Source: Gibbula magus (lineage: Eukaryota > Mollusca > Gastropoda > Trochida > Trochidae). Taken from it: 64,000 bases of DNA. This document shows, one piece after another, positions 27,782-39,365 of the stretch; the stretch's first letter is position 1; each line of letters starts with the position of its first letter. The stretch covers positions 42,047,548 through 42,111,547 of the forward strand of contig OW388299.1 in the NCBI GenBank assembly GCA_936450465.1, in the 5' to 3' direction. The position numbers were made by a program, and so were the translations under genes. A model generated the notes under the pieces. The model was given only the letters and a program-made list of their open reading frames with translations. It made no database searches and had not been told where the DNA came from.

Positions 27782-28658
27782 CAAGACAGCAAGGACGAAT
27801 TACATGAAACAACTTACATAACGGAAAGGCTGTGAGTGACATAATTGAAATCCAGAAATCCAGGCCAAGGAAATTGTGCCAGGCCTCTGACATTACACAA
27901 CAGATCAATGAATGTCTATAATCGTAATATGTTTTTAAAACTGCCAGTGATAAGCAGCTGTTTGTATTTTTGCATGCAAATATATTTTTGTATTTGATAG
28001 TTCTTAGAACGATTAATTTATTGATCTTAGATATAAGAATGAATTATTTATTGATTTTTTGCGTTGATGTCAATTTCCTGTGTGCATTGTGCATATTAGG
28101 ATCTAGGTCAAACTGACCATATTTTGCATTCTAAGATGCCTAGCGTTTAGAACAATCGAAAAAAAGTACTTTATCAGACAATAAAGGTATAGTCGTTTGA
28201 ATGACGTAACAATCGAATGGCGTTCCCGCTGTTCACACGCCGCTCCCTCGTGATCAAGTGTGCCCATGGTAACGTAACGTCGATTCGCCACAGCCGTCTG
28301 AACTCTTACATCGCAACCAATAAAGCGTGTACTCCTTTCCATGGTTTGCAACTTCTGCAGTCGGTTAAAATTAACGGTGGGACAATGAACATCAGCTTTT
28401 ATGATAGCAACAAACATTTGAATTAGACAAATTACGTTCCGCCAACACGCTAAGACTGGATCAAGCTCTACCCACAATTCGTTTTGGAATGTTAGTCACG
28501 TGACCTTAGTCTATCTTAGGGGGTGGGTTTTACACTTGGAATAGCCGTCCGTTGGCCCTGTTCATGGATTAATAATATAAAGAATGTAAACTATATTTTT
28601 ATTTCCAAATTATTGGAAACAGAATGTTACCTGTACCTGATCATTTGGCATCTTAGAA
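27782..28658. other. Unassigned stretch with a CpG-richer block
   Basis: No gene was recognised. The part 28200-28480 is visibly richer in CG dinucleotides than its surroundings and has frames open on both strands (124 codons on the minus strand, 69 on the plus), neither with a recognisable domain. It could be a decayed element or a regulatory block. Confidence 0.4.
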
Positions 28659-29614
28659 AAGAAACGAAGTTCGCTGTACCCCAATGTGTTTTGTAATAAA
28701 GTATAGTTTTGCCCTGAACTATTATTACGTCAAAGCACTCGGATTTACGTTATTGGTTGAGATTACTTTACCAGCAGGATACTATTATACTTAAACATAT
28801 TTATTCCTACCAATATAAGTTGGCAGAAAAAGGAATAGATTGTTGGGCCTCTAAGGTAAAGGAGTTATTATTTAGTATGGGCTTCGGACTCTCATGGGTT
28901 GAGCAAGGTGTCGATAGTGTGAAAGGGTTTCGTAATTTGTTCAAACAACGATGCATCGATGTTGAGAAACAATCATGGTTGGGAAATATCTGGCAGTATT
29001 CTAAGTTAAAGTTTTATGTACAAATTAAAGAATGCCATGTATATGAAAACTACCTATCATCAGTAAATGTTTCTGCTTATCGTATTGCTCTATGCAAGTT
29101 CCGCTGTTCAAACCATAATTTAATGGTTGAAGTTGGAAGTAGATTGAACATTAAACCAGAAGATAGATTGTGCCCTTTGTGTATTGTACCTGTGCAAGAA
29201 ACAGAATTTAATTTTTTATTACAGTGCCCTTTTTATTCGGATCTAAGGAAAAGCATTCTTCCATATCATTATTGTGTATTACCATCTAAAGAAAAATCTA
29301 TTCTTCTTTGTAAAAGTGATAATGAATTTATCATAAACTGCCTCGCAAAACATATCTTCCTTGGACTCAAATAACGAACAAAGTTTTTAAACATAAGTTA
29401 ATTTTTGTCAAACGTTTGTACATCACATCAAATGGTGCTCCATAATATTGTTATATTATGTATTTGAATTGTAATATGGGCCGGTGGCCTTACTTACTTC
29501 GGAAAAAAACTATTTATTACTCGGATTAACGTACTTGTGCTTTAACTATAATAGTTCAGGGCAAAACTATACTTTATTACAAAACACATTGGGGTACAGC
29601 GAACTTTATTTCTT
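28659..29614 (+). mobile_element. LINE 3' fragment enclosed by ~90-bp inverted repeats
   Basis: The arm 28659-28752 is inverted at 29527-29614. They share GTTCGCTGTACCCCAATG, TTTTGTAATAAAGTATAG and GCCCTGAACTATTAT with very few mismatches until their inner ends. Between them lie the last part of a LINE ORF and a 3' untranslated part with the stem GGGCCGGTGGCC (29477-29488). Clear target duplications were not found. Possible origins are capture of LINE sequence by a DNA element or an inverted duplication formed at LINE integration. Confidence 0.7.
28718..29374 (+). pseudogene. C-terminal part of a non-LTR retrotransposon ORF2 (LINE), 5'-truncated
   Basis: The frame is open after a TGA at 28715. 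It encodes about 218 residues that resemble the region downstream of the reverse transcriptase domain in CR1-like LINEs of invertebrates. It begins with a KHSDLRYWLRLL-type stretch, continues with WASKVKELLFSMGFG, and has a LCKFRCSNHNL block. It then has a Cys-rich knuckle, RLCPLC followed by ETEFNFLLQCPFYSDLR, ending about 35 residues later. The usual His of the knuckle (EYHFLL in relatives known to me) reads Asn. No polymerase catalytic motif remains, so it cannot act alone. Family naming beyond LINE is tentative. Confidence 0.8.
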
Positions 29615-32410
29615 AATTAGAGGACCGTTTGGTTATTTCAAGCCACAATTAAATTGAGAATAGCTGACTCGCCTTAATACGTGGCTTGTATCTTCCAAGC
29701 ATACACTATGACATCTAAACAGATATCTGGACAATGCAATTGTAGTTTCAACAATACGAGAACTTTAACCATTTAAAGTCGTATTTCTAACTAAAGAACG
29801 TGAGTTCAATCTAATTAACATGTCCAAATGTTGCCAACATGTTGTGTTTTCCTTGGTTGAGAATTTTAATAAATTCAATTTAAATTCTGTATACTAATAC
29901 AGAAGGACTTTCTAAAACGGTTGCTCAACAGAACACGTATATAAATGAGAGCATGGATACCGAAATTGGATGTAATAACCATTGTGATATATGTTCTTCG
30001 GAGAAGAACGCAGGTTAATCTTTCTTCATTATCTGTTCCTTAATGTTCTTCATTCCTTCATAACAATTAACGTCACCATTACGTTATTCTGAAAGTCATA
30101 GCCAGAGAAGTTTAGTTAATTATGGAGTTTGAAAATTACTGGTATCAAACATGCTTAACAGACTGCCTGGACCCAACCAACAAATAAACAGAAAATCTGT
30201 CTGTGCATATGTAAATGTTATGTGGTAAATATGTTTGGTGCTATCATATATTTGATCGAAGAAATAACAGGAGACATATTTAAACTAAAGACTTTTACTC
30301 TAAAACCCGAGTAAAAATATATTATCATATCAATGGTAAAACTTAACTATTACGATAAAAACCATTCAAATAAGTTATTAAATAGTAAACGGAGATAAAT
30401 ATTTTGTTATATTAGACGTTCAACAGCTGTCGACAGTCCGGGTATAAACTCAGTTATAATGGCCACCGTGGTTAAAGTTGAATTCTTTTCAAAGCATCTC
30501 AACACAACCTTTCATCTCACCTCATCTCACCTCAACTTGGCTTTCGCTGCTTACCCCATCTCATCTGTTTAAAGTTAGAATTTCTTTTAATCGAAATATA
30601 TGAGAAGTATTCGATGCAATGCCTATTACTACAGTCTAATAACTAAATGACAAACATAAGTTTAAGGACAGAATTATGTCAATGAAGAAGTTTACCCATA
30701 ATGACAATATTAAAACGAGTTATTTATGTAACTCAATCAAATTCTACTCAACTCAATGTTTCCAAGTGAAATAGGTTTGTATTTCTATCACAACAATTCC
30801 CTTTATTGTTGCTATTACATCACACTCATTTGACATTCACTTCATAACGTATAATACTTTTATTACATAATACAATTTTCCCATTATCTCTCTTCAATTG
30901 TCTTCAAATAGAAATAAGAAACTATTCAGGAAAAATCCCAAAGTAGAACTAAAGTAATTAAATTCTCTCAAAAGTGGGGTTTTTTTTATTTCCAGTCAGA
31001 TTGGACATCTGAATGATTGAATTAACTACAATAACAACTGACGTCCCAAGTGAATGCTTACATTTTTTTAAAAACAAACGATCAAAACATTCAACAGATA
31101 TTGGAGGAAGAATTGGTAAAATGTCAGCTAAATGATCTAAATTTACATAAGCTAAATAATGTGGATTTATGTAGTAAGCGGAAATTAATTAATGTGACTG
31201 TACATTTAGGAAGTGAAACATTTTCCAAAGCAATACTTTTCCCCATTGTTCTCTTGAAATGTAAAAGTTGAAGTCAAATTCAATTCCTGGGATACACTTT
31301 TTATTTTGTTTTACATAAGATTATCAACATGACTCAGGGTAGTGTTGACTATATATATTTCACACCTCAAATGCGTTACATTGTTATTATCGAATGCAAT
31401 CTATTCAAAACTATGAATTTAAAACAAAGAAGTACACGGTTAAGAGATTAAATAGTGTGTAATTATTGTAAACGTTTTTTAAACACATACTGTATTCATT
31501 TTAAAAGATCATTTCAATGAAAACTGAAGATGCTTTTATACAATGTTTTGTTTGTAACACAGATAAAAGGACAACAAATCAATCAATTGATATACTATAC
31601 TGAAGTAAGAAAATGGAGATGGGATGATACCGGTATATTTTAGCAGAATATTCATGAATATTTTAAAATGGATTTTGATATAGCATGATAAGTTAAATAC
31701 ACGATACTCAAGAAGTAGTTATGAAATACTTAATACACCAGATGATACTTATGATACAAAGTTGGTTTCTTACATTAGAACTATCCTCTTTACTCGTGGC
31801 TTTGGACATGTATGCTTGGAAAAAATGTTAACGAAAATAACATTTAATGTCTATTTTGTATTAACTCTCAAGAAGATGAGTACAATGTACTCATTATCTG
31901 CCTGAAGTATTCAGAAATAAGAAAAATATATCTGTCCTATGTTTTCTATAAACAAACATCAATATTTAAATTCTTTATGCTTCCTCAACAGAAAATGCTG
32001 AACTGCTACTTAAGCTATCCGTTGTGTTGTACCATATATCTAAGTTAGGAAAGCTTGCTGATTGTTAAAGTGTACTTATTGAATTGTAGATGTCATACAG
32101 GGTGCGCAAAAGTATTTCGCAAACTAAATATACTTGTACTATTGGCCTCAGGCCCACCTATACGAATAATTTCTGTCTGTCTGTCTGATAATTTTAACAA
32201 CATTAATTTCAGTAGAGTTTGTATTCACCTTATTCAGAAAGAAACTTATTCCCTCTACCTGGAAGGAAGGAATACAAATAATGTTTCCGATGAAATAAAG
32301 CATGAGTCTCACAATGATAAAACAAACGACCTTTAAATAAAATAACTGCACTAATCCTACTTGTTTTGATATATTTTGAATTACGAAGTGAACTGTTCGC
32401 CCCGTCTGAG
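29615..32410. other. AT-rich single-copy stretch, no gene recognised
   Basis: Only short frames occur, the longest of 73 and 93 codons (31050-31271 and 32055-32336), with no recognisable domain. A CTCACCTCATCTCACCTCAAC run at 30515-30535 resembles a SINE 3' tail. A short (TCTG) run lies near 32167-32180. I see no other structure. Confidence 0.5.
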
Positions 32411-32413
32411 GAA

Positions 32414-32517
32414 TACAGTCAGACCCCGTTTATCCACACAGTCTGGTTACAAATCATCGTTTGCAGATGGCCGGGTTTCCTCATATGTGGGGTCCGGTTA
32501 ATCGAGGTCCGACTGTA
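32414..32517. mobile_element. 100-bp pogo/Tigger-like mini-element
   Basis: TA (32414-32415) and TA (32516-32517) enclose CAGTCAGACCCCG at the left and CGAGGTCCGACTG at the right. These are inverted repeats that continue for about 24 bp with a few mismatches. CAGT ends with a TA target are characteristic of pogo/Tigger elements. The interior is about 50 bp and has no coding capacity. Confidence 0.75.
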
Positions 32518-34095
32518 TTCATTTCTGGCGGTATTTTATCAGGCGTTTGACTTTTGGATTGGTTAAACCTTGAAGGTTCCCTTAGGGAAATTAATTATGG
32601 CATTGAAGCAAGTTTAATAAGGTAGAGAATGGAGTGAATAATTAGAAACCATAGCTTTTCAAAGTTTTCCATTTATCTCATTTGCCTTAAGGGAACACAG
32701 TTTCGCAAAATAATACGATCATAATGTTTGATATGTTCAAAGTAATAAAGAATTTGTAAATCCATATTATTGTTTACTTCATGTTCAAAGTAGTGAAATT
32801 ATATATATTACCCATACGGGTTAGGATACACAGGTGATTATTTTTGTGATATTCGCACATGTGCTCTTTAGTGCTTCTCAACGCTGATTGGTCAGTAGCC
32901 AGAGAAGGACACGACGATTGGTTGACGGTACTACTTTATTGTTTCATTGATAAATAGAACGTGCCGAATTCGGTCACACATTTCGATTTTGAAAATAAAA
33001 ACAGAATATAAAAATATTTAGTTTATTACATTTCTGTATTAGAAATTATATAATATTTATGTACCTACATTGTCATTATTACGTTAATTGACACGTTACT
33101 GGCGATACTTTTTAATAATTTCAACGGCTTCACATTGGTGTTGTTTGTAAACAAACATGGCTGCCAACAGAGTACAACACGAACAGTTGCGGACACGAGA
33201 ATGTTCAATCCATAAATAATTAGATCTACCTAACCATCAACGAGAGACAACATGAGAAAATATTGGACAATCTGTGCACTATTCTCGCTGTTTCTGAATC
33301 AGAATAGGCGTGCAAGATGAATGTCGTTTGACATCGGGACATCGGGACTGCAGTCTGCAGTTCAATCACGCCACGATAGAAAGACTTTTTCACCAGGGCG
33401 TCCCTTTGCAAGCAGTCTATCTTCATTCGGCATCCATTACAATTGATAATTCCCGAAGTCCACACTTCCTGGGTGCAATGTTTTGTTGTTGTAAGTAATC
33501 TCCATCGACTTCACCGTCAGTAAACGTCCGATTAGAGTTATCGTTCTTTGTTGTGGATCTACGGCCGACGTGAACTGAATCCACATTCCTGAGACGAACT
33601 ATTGATCTTACTTCAGATTGGTTGACCCTCTTGGCATACAAATTTGATTCTATGCATTCGTTGTAGATTCTTCTTGTGGGTATTATTACTTTTAACCGTT
33701 GAAGTTTTAAAAGGTTTTTCCAATTTTCGGTTCAAAGCTATGCTGTTCAATCACTCACACACGTCAGTCATTCATACTGTGGGATACTGCAGTAAGGCGT
33801 AATGGTGTACATATTAAACTAATTTCAGGTTGTATCGTACATGTATGTATAATGAAGTGTGCTTCATATATGACAACCATAGTATGGGTTATACAAACAT
33901 ATATACTAATAGTAGTTTCTCGTCGTTTTATTAAAGAACTATTTTGTATAGTGTTTGATCACTGGAGATGTTTGGTGCAACACGCGCATGAATATAAATC
34001 AGCTGATCAATGTCACTTACTACAGTCTCCAAAAAGAAACGTTTGTCGTTCGTAAATGTGTATTTAATTGAATGTATTGGGTAATATATAGCATA
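32518..34095. other. Single-copy stretch with a promoter-like CpG-richer block
   Basis: No gene is established. The part 32880-33640 has more CG dinucleotides than the rest of the region. It holds two inverted CCAAT boxes (ATTGGTCAG near 32888 and ATTGGTTG near 32919) and an ATG in good initiation context (AACAAACATGGCTGCC, ATG at 33158) that opens only about 20 codons. A GTAAGT donor-like site lies at 33491-33496. A first exon is possible but unproven. Confidence 0.3.
32885..33175 (+). promoter_or_regulatory. Candidate TATA-less promoter with paired inverted CCAAT boxes
   Basis: Two ATTGG cores lie about 30 bp apart and about 240-270 bp upstream of AACAAACATGGCTGCC. The arrangement is typical of NF-Y-type promoters, and the CG content rises from here to about 33640. 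No transcript can be inferred from sequence alone. Confidence 0.25.
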
Positions 34096-34197
34096 ACCAA
34101 TTCGGTACGAGTGATTACTGGAAATATGCACTCGTCGAAATGATGTTCATCATTTCGACTCGTGCATATTTCCCGTTATCACTCGTACCTGGTTGGT
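34096..34197. repeat. Fold-back hairpin element
   Basis: AACCAA-GGTACGAGTGAT at the left pairs with ATCACTCGTACC-TTGGTT at the right. The long stem continues through GAAATATGCACTCG / CGACTCGTGCATATTTC to a loop at TTCAT. Flanking sequence (33945-34250) matches the decayed repeat at 395-700 and 12715-13000, so this is a better preserved palindrome of the same family. Confidence 0.8.
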
Positions 34198-34544
34198 TAT
34201 TCTCTAAATATCAAATGCTTTGAGAACTTTGAACGTGTATTTTAGGTCTTTCAATAATACTTGTGTAACTCTCGGTCTTACAACGTTATTGAAGTGAAAT
34301 GTGGTTAAATAGTATAAATAGTATTATCACATTAAGCACAGAATGAACCCATGTAAATGATTTGTAACAAATCCAAGTCCAAACACTCTTATGACCGCAC
34401 CATATTGTCCTCTCGCGCCAATTGTGATCAGTTATTGATAGATTAACATCACATGATAAAATAGAAGTATTATTTTTTTCATATTTTAGTAAATCCATTT
34501 AATAGTTTAAGTAGATTAATATCTTCTTTTCTATCAATTCCTGA

Positions 34545-34600
34545 AAAACAGTGTGTCTAGGCCCTTCGGGCCTTTGCTCCATAATGTTTTAATATTGAGT
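34545..34600 (+). mobile_element. Possible LINE 3' end remnant
   Basis: The stem GGCCCTTCGGGCC followed by TTTGCTCC resembles the GGGCCTAAGGCC stem near the 3' ends of the LINE pieces at 29477 and 62134. There is no coding sequence nearby. The call is weak. Confidence 0.25.
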
Positions 34601-34879
34601 TACTGAGACACTATATATATCTTGAACTAAAACTGAATTGAATTTAAAACCCCGGTTAATTTTTCAGTCTTGGTTTCGGGAGATATTTAATTATACATAC
34701 ATTTTGACGATGTACATGTAACTATCTGTAGTACAACACAAGTGCAAGTAAATGCTTCGTTATTGGTTGTAGATGAATCCAATTGGAGCTTCTTTAACAT
34801 TGCTGACAACGTTGAAAGACAGACGTGTGAGATTGTTTCTGAACCATCGCAGATCTTTGTAGTTAGTTGACTGATCCTT

Positions 34880-35110
34880 TAAGGCACTCTAGCACCTGTT
34901 TTATTTTAAATTTGCCATGTATAATGTAATTTATGCATGGTGTTTTTACCTGATAAGGTGAAACAGACAATTATATAAGTACAAGGCACGATTATCTGTT
35001 GTCGTAGAAAACGATGTCTCCAACATGTATAAAACGAAAACTACTAGCGGCCATTTTAGTGTGAACACATTTTAATAATTCAATGATCCGCGTTGATAAG
35101 CGAATTATAA
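34880..35110 (+). mobile_element. Diverged partial TTAA-target MITE
   Basis: The left end reads TTTAAGGCACTCTAGCACC. It is followed by a recognisable interior (AAATTTGCCATGTATAATG, then GCGGCCATTTTAGTGTGAACACATTTTAATAATTC). No matching right terminal repeat was found, so this looks like an old truncated member of the family at 3168-3530. Confidence 0.55.
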
Positions 35111-35674
35111 GCATTCGTTATAAAACTTGTTAATTGAGGATTATTGTTTTTACAATTAGTAACGTTTCTTTTTCACTGTGTGAGATCTCTTTATTTCCAT
35201 TATAAAACGTTCAACACCCCTTTCGGTTCGATATGCAAATACAATGTCAACGAAAATCCAGCAAAAGGAATTGTCATAACAGAATCCTTTTAATGATAGC
35301 AAAGGATGTCATGTGTTATTTATAGAATCTATCTTTCCTTTGAGATCAACGTTTAAAACATTCATGACAATCGCCAATGCAGTTCCAGAGCTGAAAACTG
35401 TAAAATCCTGTGATTTCAACATAATTGGCTGTAGACATGAACCACTGTTATAGGAAAAAGATAATATACCTTTGAACTTGTTGTGTTGTTGAAATGAGGA
35501 TGTACAATAGGGCTGTTAAAATAGCGGGAAAGTGAAGAGCCTTGATGTGAATGAGATGGATTAGAGATTTCAATGTTGTTAAAACGTGGTAAAAAAAATA
35601 TGCACCACTCTTTCTCTTTGCTCATCAGGTGACCATATTGTCAAAAAGATACAAGAGTGTGTTTATTCCTGAAC

Positions 35675-36118
35675 AATTGTGGTGGCACGTGGGCCTGTGC
35701 ATAGCTCAGTCTACCGCTATCAGTGATGTTCAGCAACAACGGGCTTGGCTCGTTGGATGGGTGGGTTACCCGCCTCATTGACGGATAAAAACTGAGAGTT
35801 TGAAGGATGACTCCCTGCCCCACACTGAGACATGAGTTGAGAGACTCGTAGTGTCACCTTGGGCAAGGGACTTTATTGAAAATGTGCCTCTGTTCACTCA
35901 GCAGTACAATTGAGTACCTGTTTTGGAAGTTACGGCAATGTGATAGATAACCTTCGAGCGCCTTAATTGGCAGCCCAGGTTGCATACTCCAAGAAGAGTT
36001 GAGAATGAAAAAGGAATGATGTTGGTTCTTATACCAGGGTAATAATGTGTGTAGCGCTTTGAGCATGGCCCTTAGTGTTGTGGATTTAGCGCCATATAAG
36101 TATCCTCATTATAAAAAT
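35675..36118 (+). mobile_element. SINE with conserved body (family S2)
   Basis: A TAGCTCAGT box-A-like segment lies near 35703. The body contains CAAGGGACTTTATTGAAAATG, CTCTGTTCACTCAGCAGTACA and CAGGGTAATAATGTG. The end reads TTTAGCGCCATATAAGTATCC. The same body occurs inverted at 49335-49550. Aquatic invertebrate and fish SINEs of this type are known to me by the phrase CTTGCCCAAGG-like near the box, and here CTTGGGCAAGGGAC is present. The 5' boundary is uncertain. Confidence 0.6.
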
Positions 36119-37024
36119 AACATACAGCATCAGACAGACATTGATTGATGATATGACCAGGATTATTTTTCTGCATAAAGAATATATATAACATGTTCGG
36201 TAGGTTATTCTGCATTTTGCATCTATAGAAATTTGGCTAGTAGAATTATCAGGTTACAAATTTCATCACATTGAAAGTTTGGTAAATAGCCAAAAAGGAT
36301 TAAGTATGTGGTTAGATTAATCTTACAAGTATGTTGACATTATATTTCTATCAATTCTGAAAATCTTTTCCAAAATGTTTTACTAAATATACACTCCCAT
36401 AGTAAAATAGATAGATTTTGGTTCAGCTTTACATAATGTACATAAACAATATGCATAAACAATAAATGAGTATTAACAGGTAAGTTTCGGTGAGGCAGTC
36501 TATAACATAGTAGTATTTTTTAAAACCATTTTAACAAGAAATATTGCTAATTGAGACATTTGTTTGTTATTTGTAAATGAATTTTTTTAATATTCATGAT
36601 AAAACAGTTTAATAAAACGATTTGTGTTGCTCACATGTTGTTACTTACAATTCCCACTATTTTGGCCACTAAAATAGTCAAATTGGCCCAATAAATGTTT
36701 GCTGACATTGTTGTATAATAGATTGAGTATAGCGTACTGTTTTGAGAAGACAAATTGAAATTGTAATAAACCTCCACTCTCAAATAAGGCTGTTCAAAAG
36801 GTCAAAGAACAAACAAAACTTGTTCCAATCCTTCTCCATTAGGACCAAGCGTGCTTTGTTGAGGTCACATGCTGTTATCAAGAATCAAAGAAATCCACCT
36901 GCAGCGTCTCTAGAATTAATGAAGGCATTTAACCTAAAGTACAAAAAGATGAAAAACTTGAACTGTTGTTAAACTATGCTATCAAACGATTCACAACTAC
37001 ATTAGTTGAACCGCATAATCAAAA
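36119..37024. other. AT-rich single-copy stretch, no gene recognised
   Basis: A 76-codon frame at 36742-36972 is rich in Lys and Arg and has no recognisable domain. I see no repeats or palindromes of note. Confidence 0.45.
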
Positions 37025-37999
37025 CTATAAATTATTCAGTTTTCAATGAGCATTTTTATTAGACAAGCCGCACACTGGGGTCAAAGCATTATGGGTAATT
37101 TATCTGATATTTTCATGACATCGATGATAAATGTTGCAAAACGATATATCTTAGGATATAAAGTTTGATACCATACTAGATATATCTCCCAAGGCTGTTT
37201 CGAAGATGATGAAAACACAGCACCTCTAAGTAGTCCCAAGTGAACTTATGTCTCGTTATGTTAGAAATTGTGATAAATATCTCAGTCATGCAATATATCC
37301 CCATTTTGCTTACACACCAATCTTCTTTTAGTTAAGGAATACAAAAGGATGTAAAGTGTTTCTCTTCAATCTTAAACCCAATAATGGGGGCAACATCAAC
37401 ATTGATTAATCTCTTGTTTCAAGCACAATGTTGGGTTTTATTGTAAGTTTATTCTCACAAGTACTGTCTCTAATTAGTTCAACTTGAATAAAGAGGATGT
37501 GTATAAAAGTGGTTACGTGTCTATGTTTTTTCATCATGGTTTTATTCCAATAATTGTTATCTCAAATCAATCTATCAATAACGATTCAATACAAAATGTT
37601 CAACTTGAATAAAGAGAATGCAGAGAAAGTGGGATGTACATGTCTTTCTTTTCCTCAATTGCATACTTTTAAATCCTTTAAAAATAAATTCTATCTAACG
37701 AACAAAATATCAACATGTAAATCATTCAAAGCTACATTTCAAGTTAGTAGGACGCAAATAAAGTGGTTACTTGTCAGATTTATTCTGTTTCCTGTCAGCT
37801 GGAAAGGAACCCCAAAATGATAACCATTATATCATTTTGAATCTTATAATACTCAATTTTATCTAAGAAGCATAGTATTTTTATCAGTCAAAGCTATATT
37901 TCAAGTTAGTAACGAAAATGTGTATGTGTTTCAGATGATTTCTTATCTATAAGATTGTAATATGTAGGATTACACTATCTGAAATGGTTAATTATGGTT

Positions 38000-38105
38000 A
38001 TTATTTTCGGACGAGTCCCTTGTGGGATTGGAACAAAGACCTTCAGTCAGACATCAGCCAACATCACTGGCAGCTTGACTAGTCGACCACTGTTCCAACA
38101 ATGTA
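38000..38105 (-). mobile_element. Possible decayed tRNA-derived SINE head
   Basis: On the minus strand GGAACAGTGGTCGACTAGTC resembles a tRNA box A region and CTTTGTTCCAATCCCAC a decayed box B. No body or tail was identified. Confidence 0.3.
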
Positions 38106-39043
38106 TGAACATAATAACAATAATATAACAATGTTACTTGTGTTTAGTCTATAAACGTTTATATATATTTCTTGTCAAGTTCAATTAGAAATAGAAATAT
38201 ACTATTTATAATAATCAATCATATCAAACTGCATGTGTGCCTTCTGAGTTTTTTCTAAAATGGATAACTGTTAGATCAAACCAATTTCATTAAGCATAAA
38301 TATCACCTTTGGTGTCGTTTCATTAATGAATTTATAAATCAAAAAACTTTTTAAAATATTGCCTTAATCTTGTTTCTATTTAGCTTTACTGATTAACTGA
38401 AAGAGAAATAATTTACTTGAATCCTTTGCGGTCAATACATTTTCATTAAGCGTTATGATCACCCTGTGTGTCATTCAATTAGCACATGAATTCGTTAATC
38501 ACATACTTAAAATTTAAAACAATTAAAGTATGCTATCATACGAATAACTTAAGCAGGTAAAATTCTCTAAAAACTGACAGTCTTAAAAACAAAGTTGCAA
38601 TGACGTTTAATGGATTTGTGGAAAACTTGTTTTTTTTTAATTATTAACAAGCTAGGTTGTTGTTGAAAATTAAATAACTTTTTACATTACTGAATTACAA
38701 ATGTTTTGAAATGCATAATTTTTAAATAGCACAGCAACAGGTCTGCAACTGTTTCTGTGAAGGTTAACTTCCTAGAGAGAAACTTGTAAGGTCATTAACT
38801 TACTTAAATTACACTCAAAGCATTGCTCTTTTATCAACATTACTTTGAAAAGTTAAAGATATAACAATTCTACTTGACAAATATGATGTGATGTAAAACT
38901 TCAATTACTGAAAGATAATGGAGTGACAGAACAATAGGATGATGTCACAAGTGTAATATAATGAATTTTCAGACAATGAAACTGACTTGTTCAACTTAAC
39001 ATGCGTAACTCATATCACATATTAAGAATGTTAATTGTGTCCA

Positions 39044-39365
39044 GGGGTGGGATAACGCAGTGGTTAGCGCGTTCGGATTCGGATCAAGAGGTCCGGGGTT
39101 CGAATCCCGCCAGGGGCACGGCAACTTTGTCTGCAGTAGAGAACTGTTCTACACGCAGTAAGGTTTTTGTGCAATGCTACACTGAATTTCAGCGTAGTAC
39201 CATGGTTCGCTAGTTCCAGCCGATGCTCGCAGGTTTCACCGCAATGCATAGCCACATGGTGTTGCGGTTTTCTCCCTGCCGTAATACTAGCAGGTAAAAC
39301 TAGCAGCCGCGATATAAGTGAAATACTCTTGAAAGCGGCGTTAAACCCCAACTCACCTCACCTAT
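39044..39365 (+). mobile_element. tRNA-derived SINE (family S1), complete with target duplications
   Basis: The 5' part is tRNA-like. It has a box A region GGATAACGCAGTGGTTAGCG and box B GGTTCGAATCC at 39097-39107, followed by CCGCCAGGGGCAC as the acceptor 3' side. The body ends in GAAAGCGGCGTTAAACCCC and an ACTCACCTCACC tail, typical of molluscan SINEs. The 9-bp repeat TTGTGTCCA lies at 39035-39043 and 39366-39374. Such elements are transcribed by RNA polymerase III and mobilised by a LINE. The paralogous segment near 45740 lacks it. Confidence 0.9.

Noticed and set aside
39044..39119. Genuine tRNA gene
   Set aside because: Box A and box B are good, but the segment continues into a SINE body with a characteristic tail and target duplications, and the cloverleaf arms do not pair cleanly by eye.
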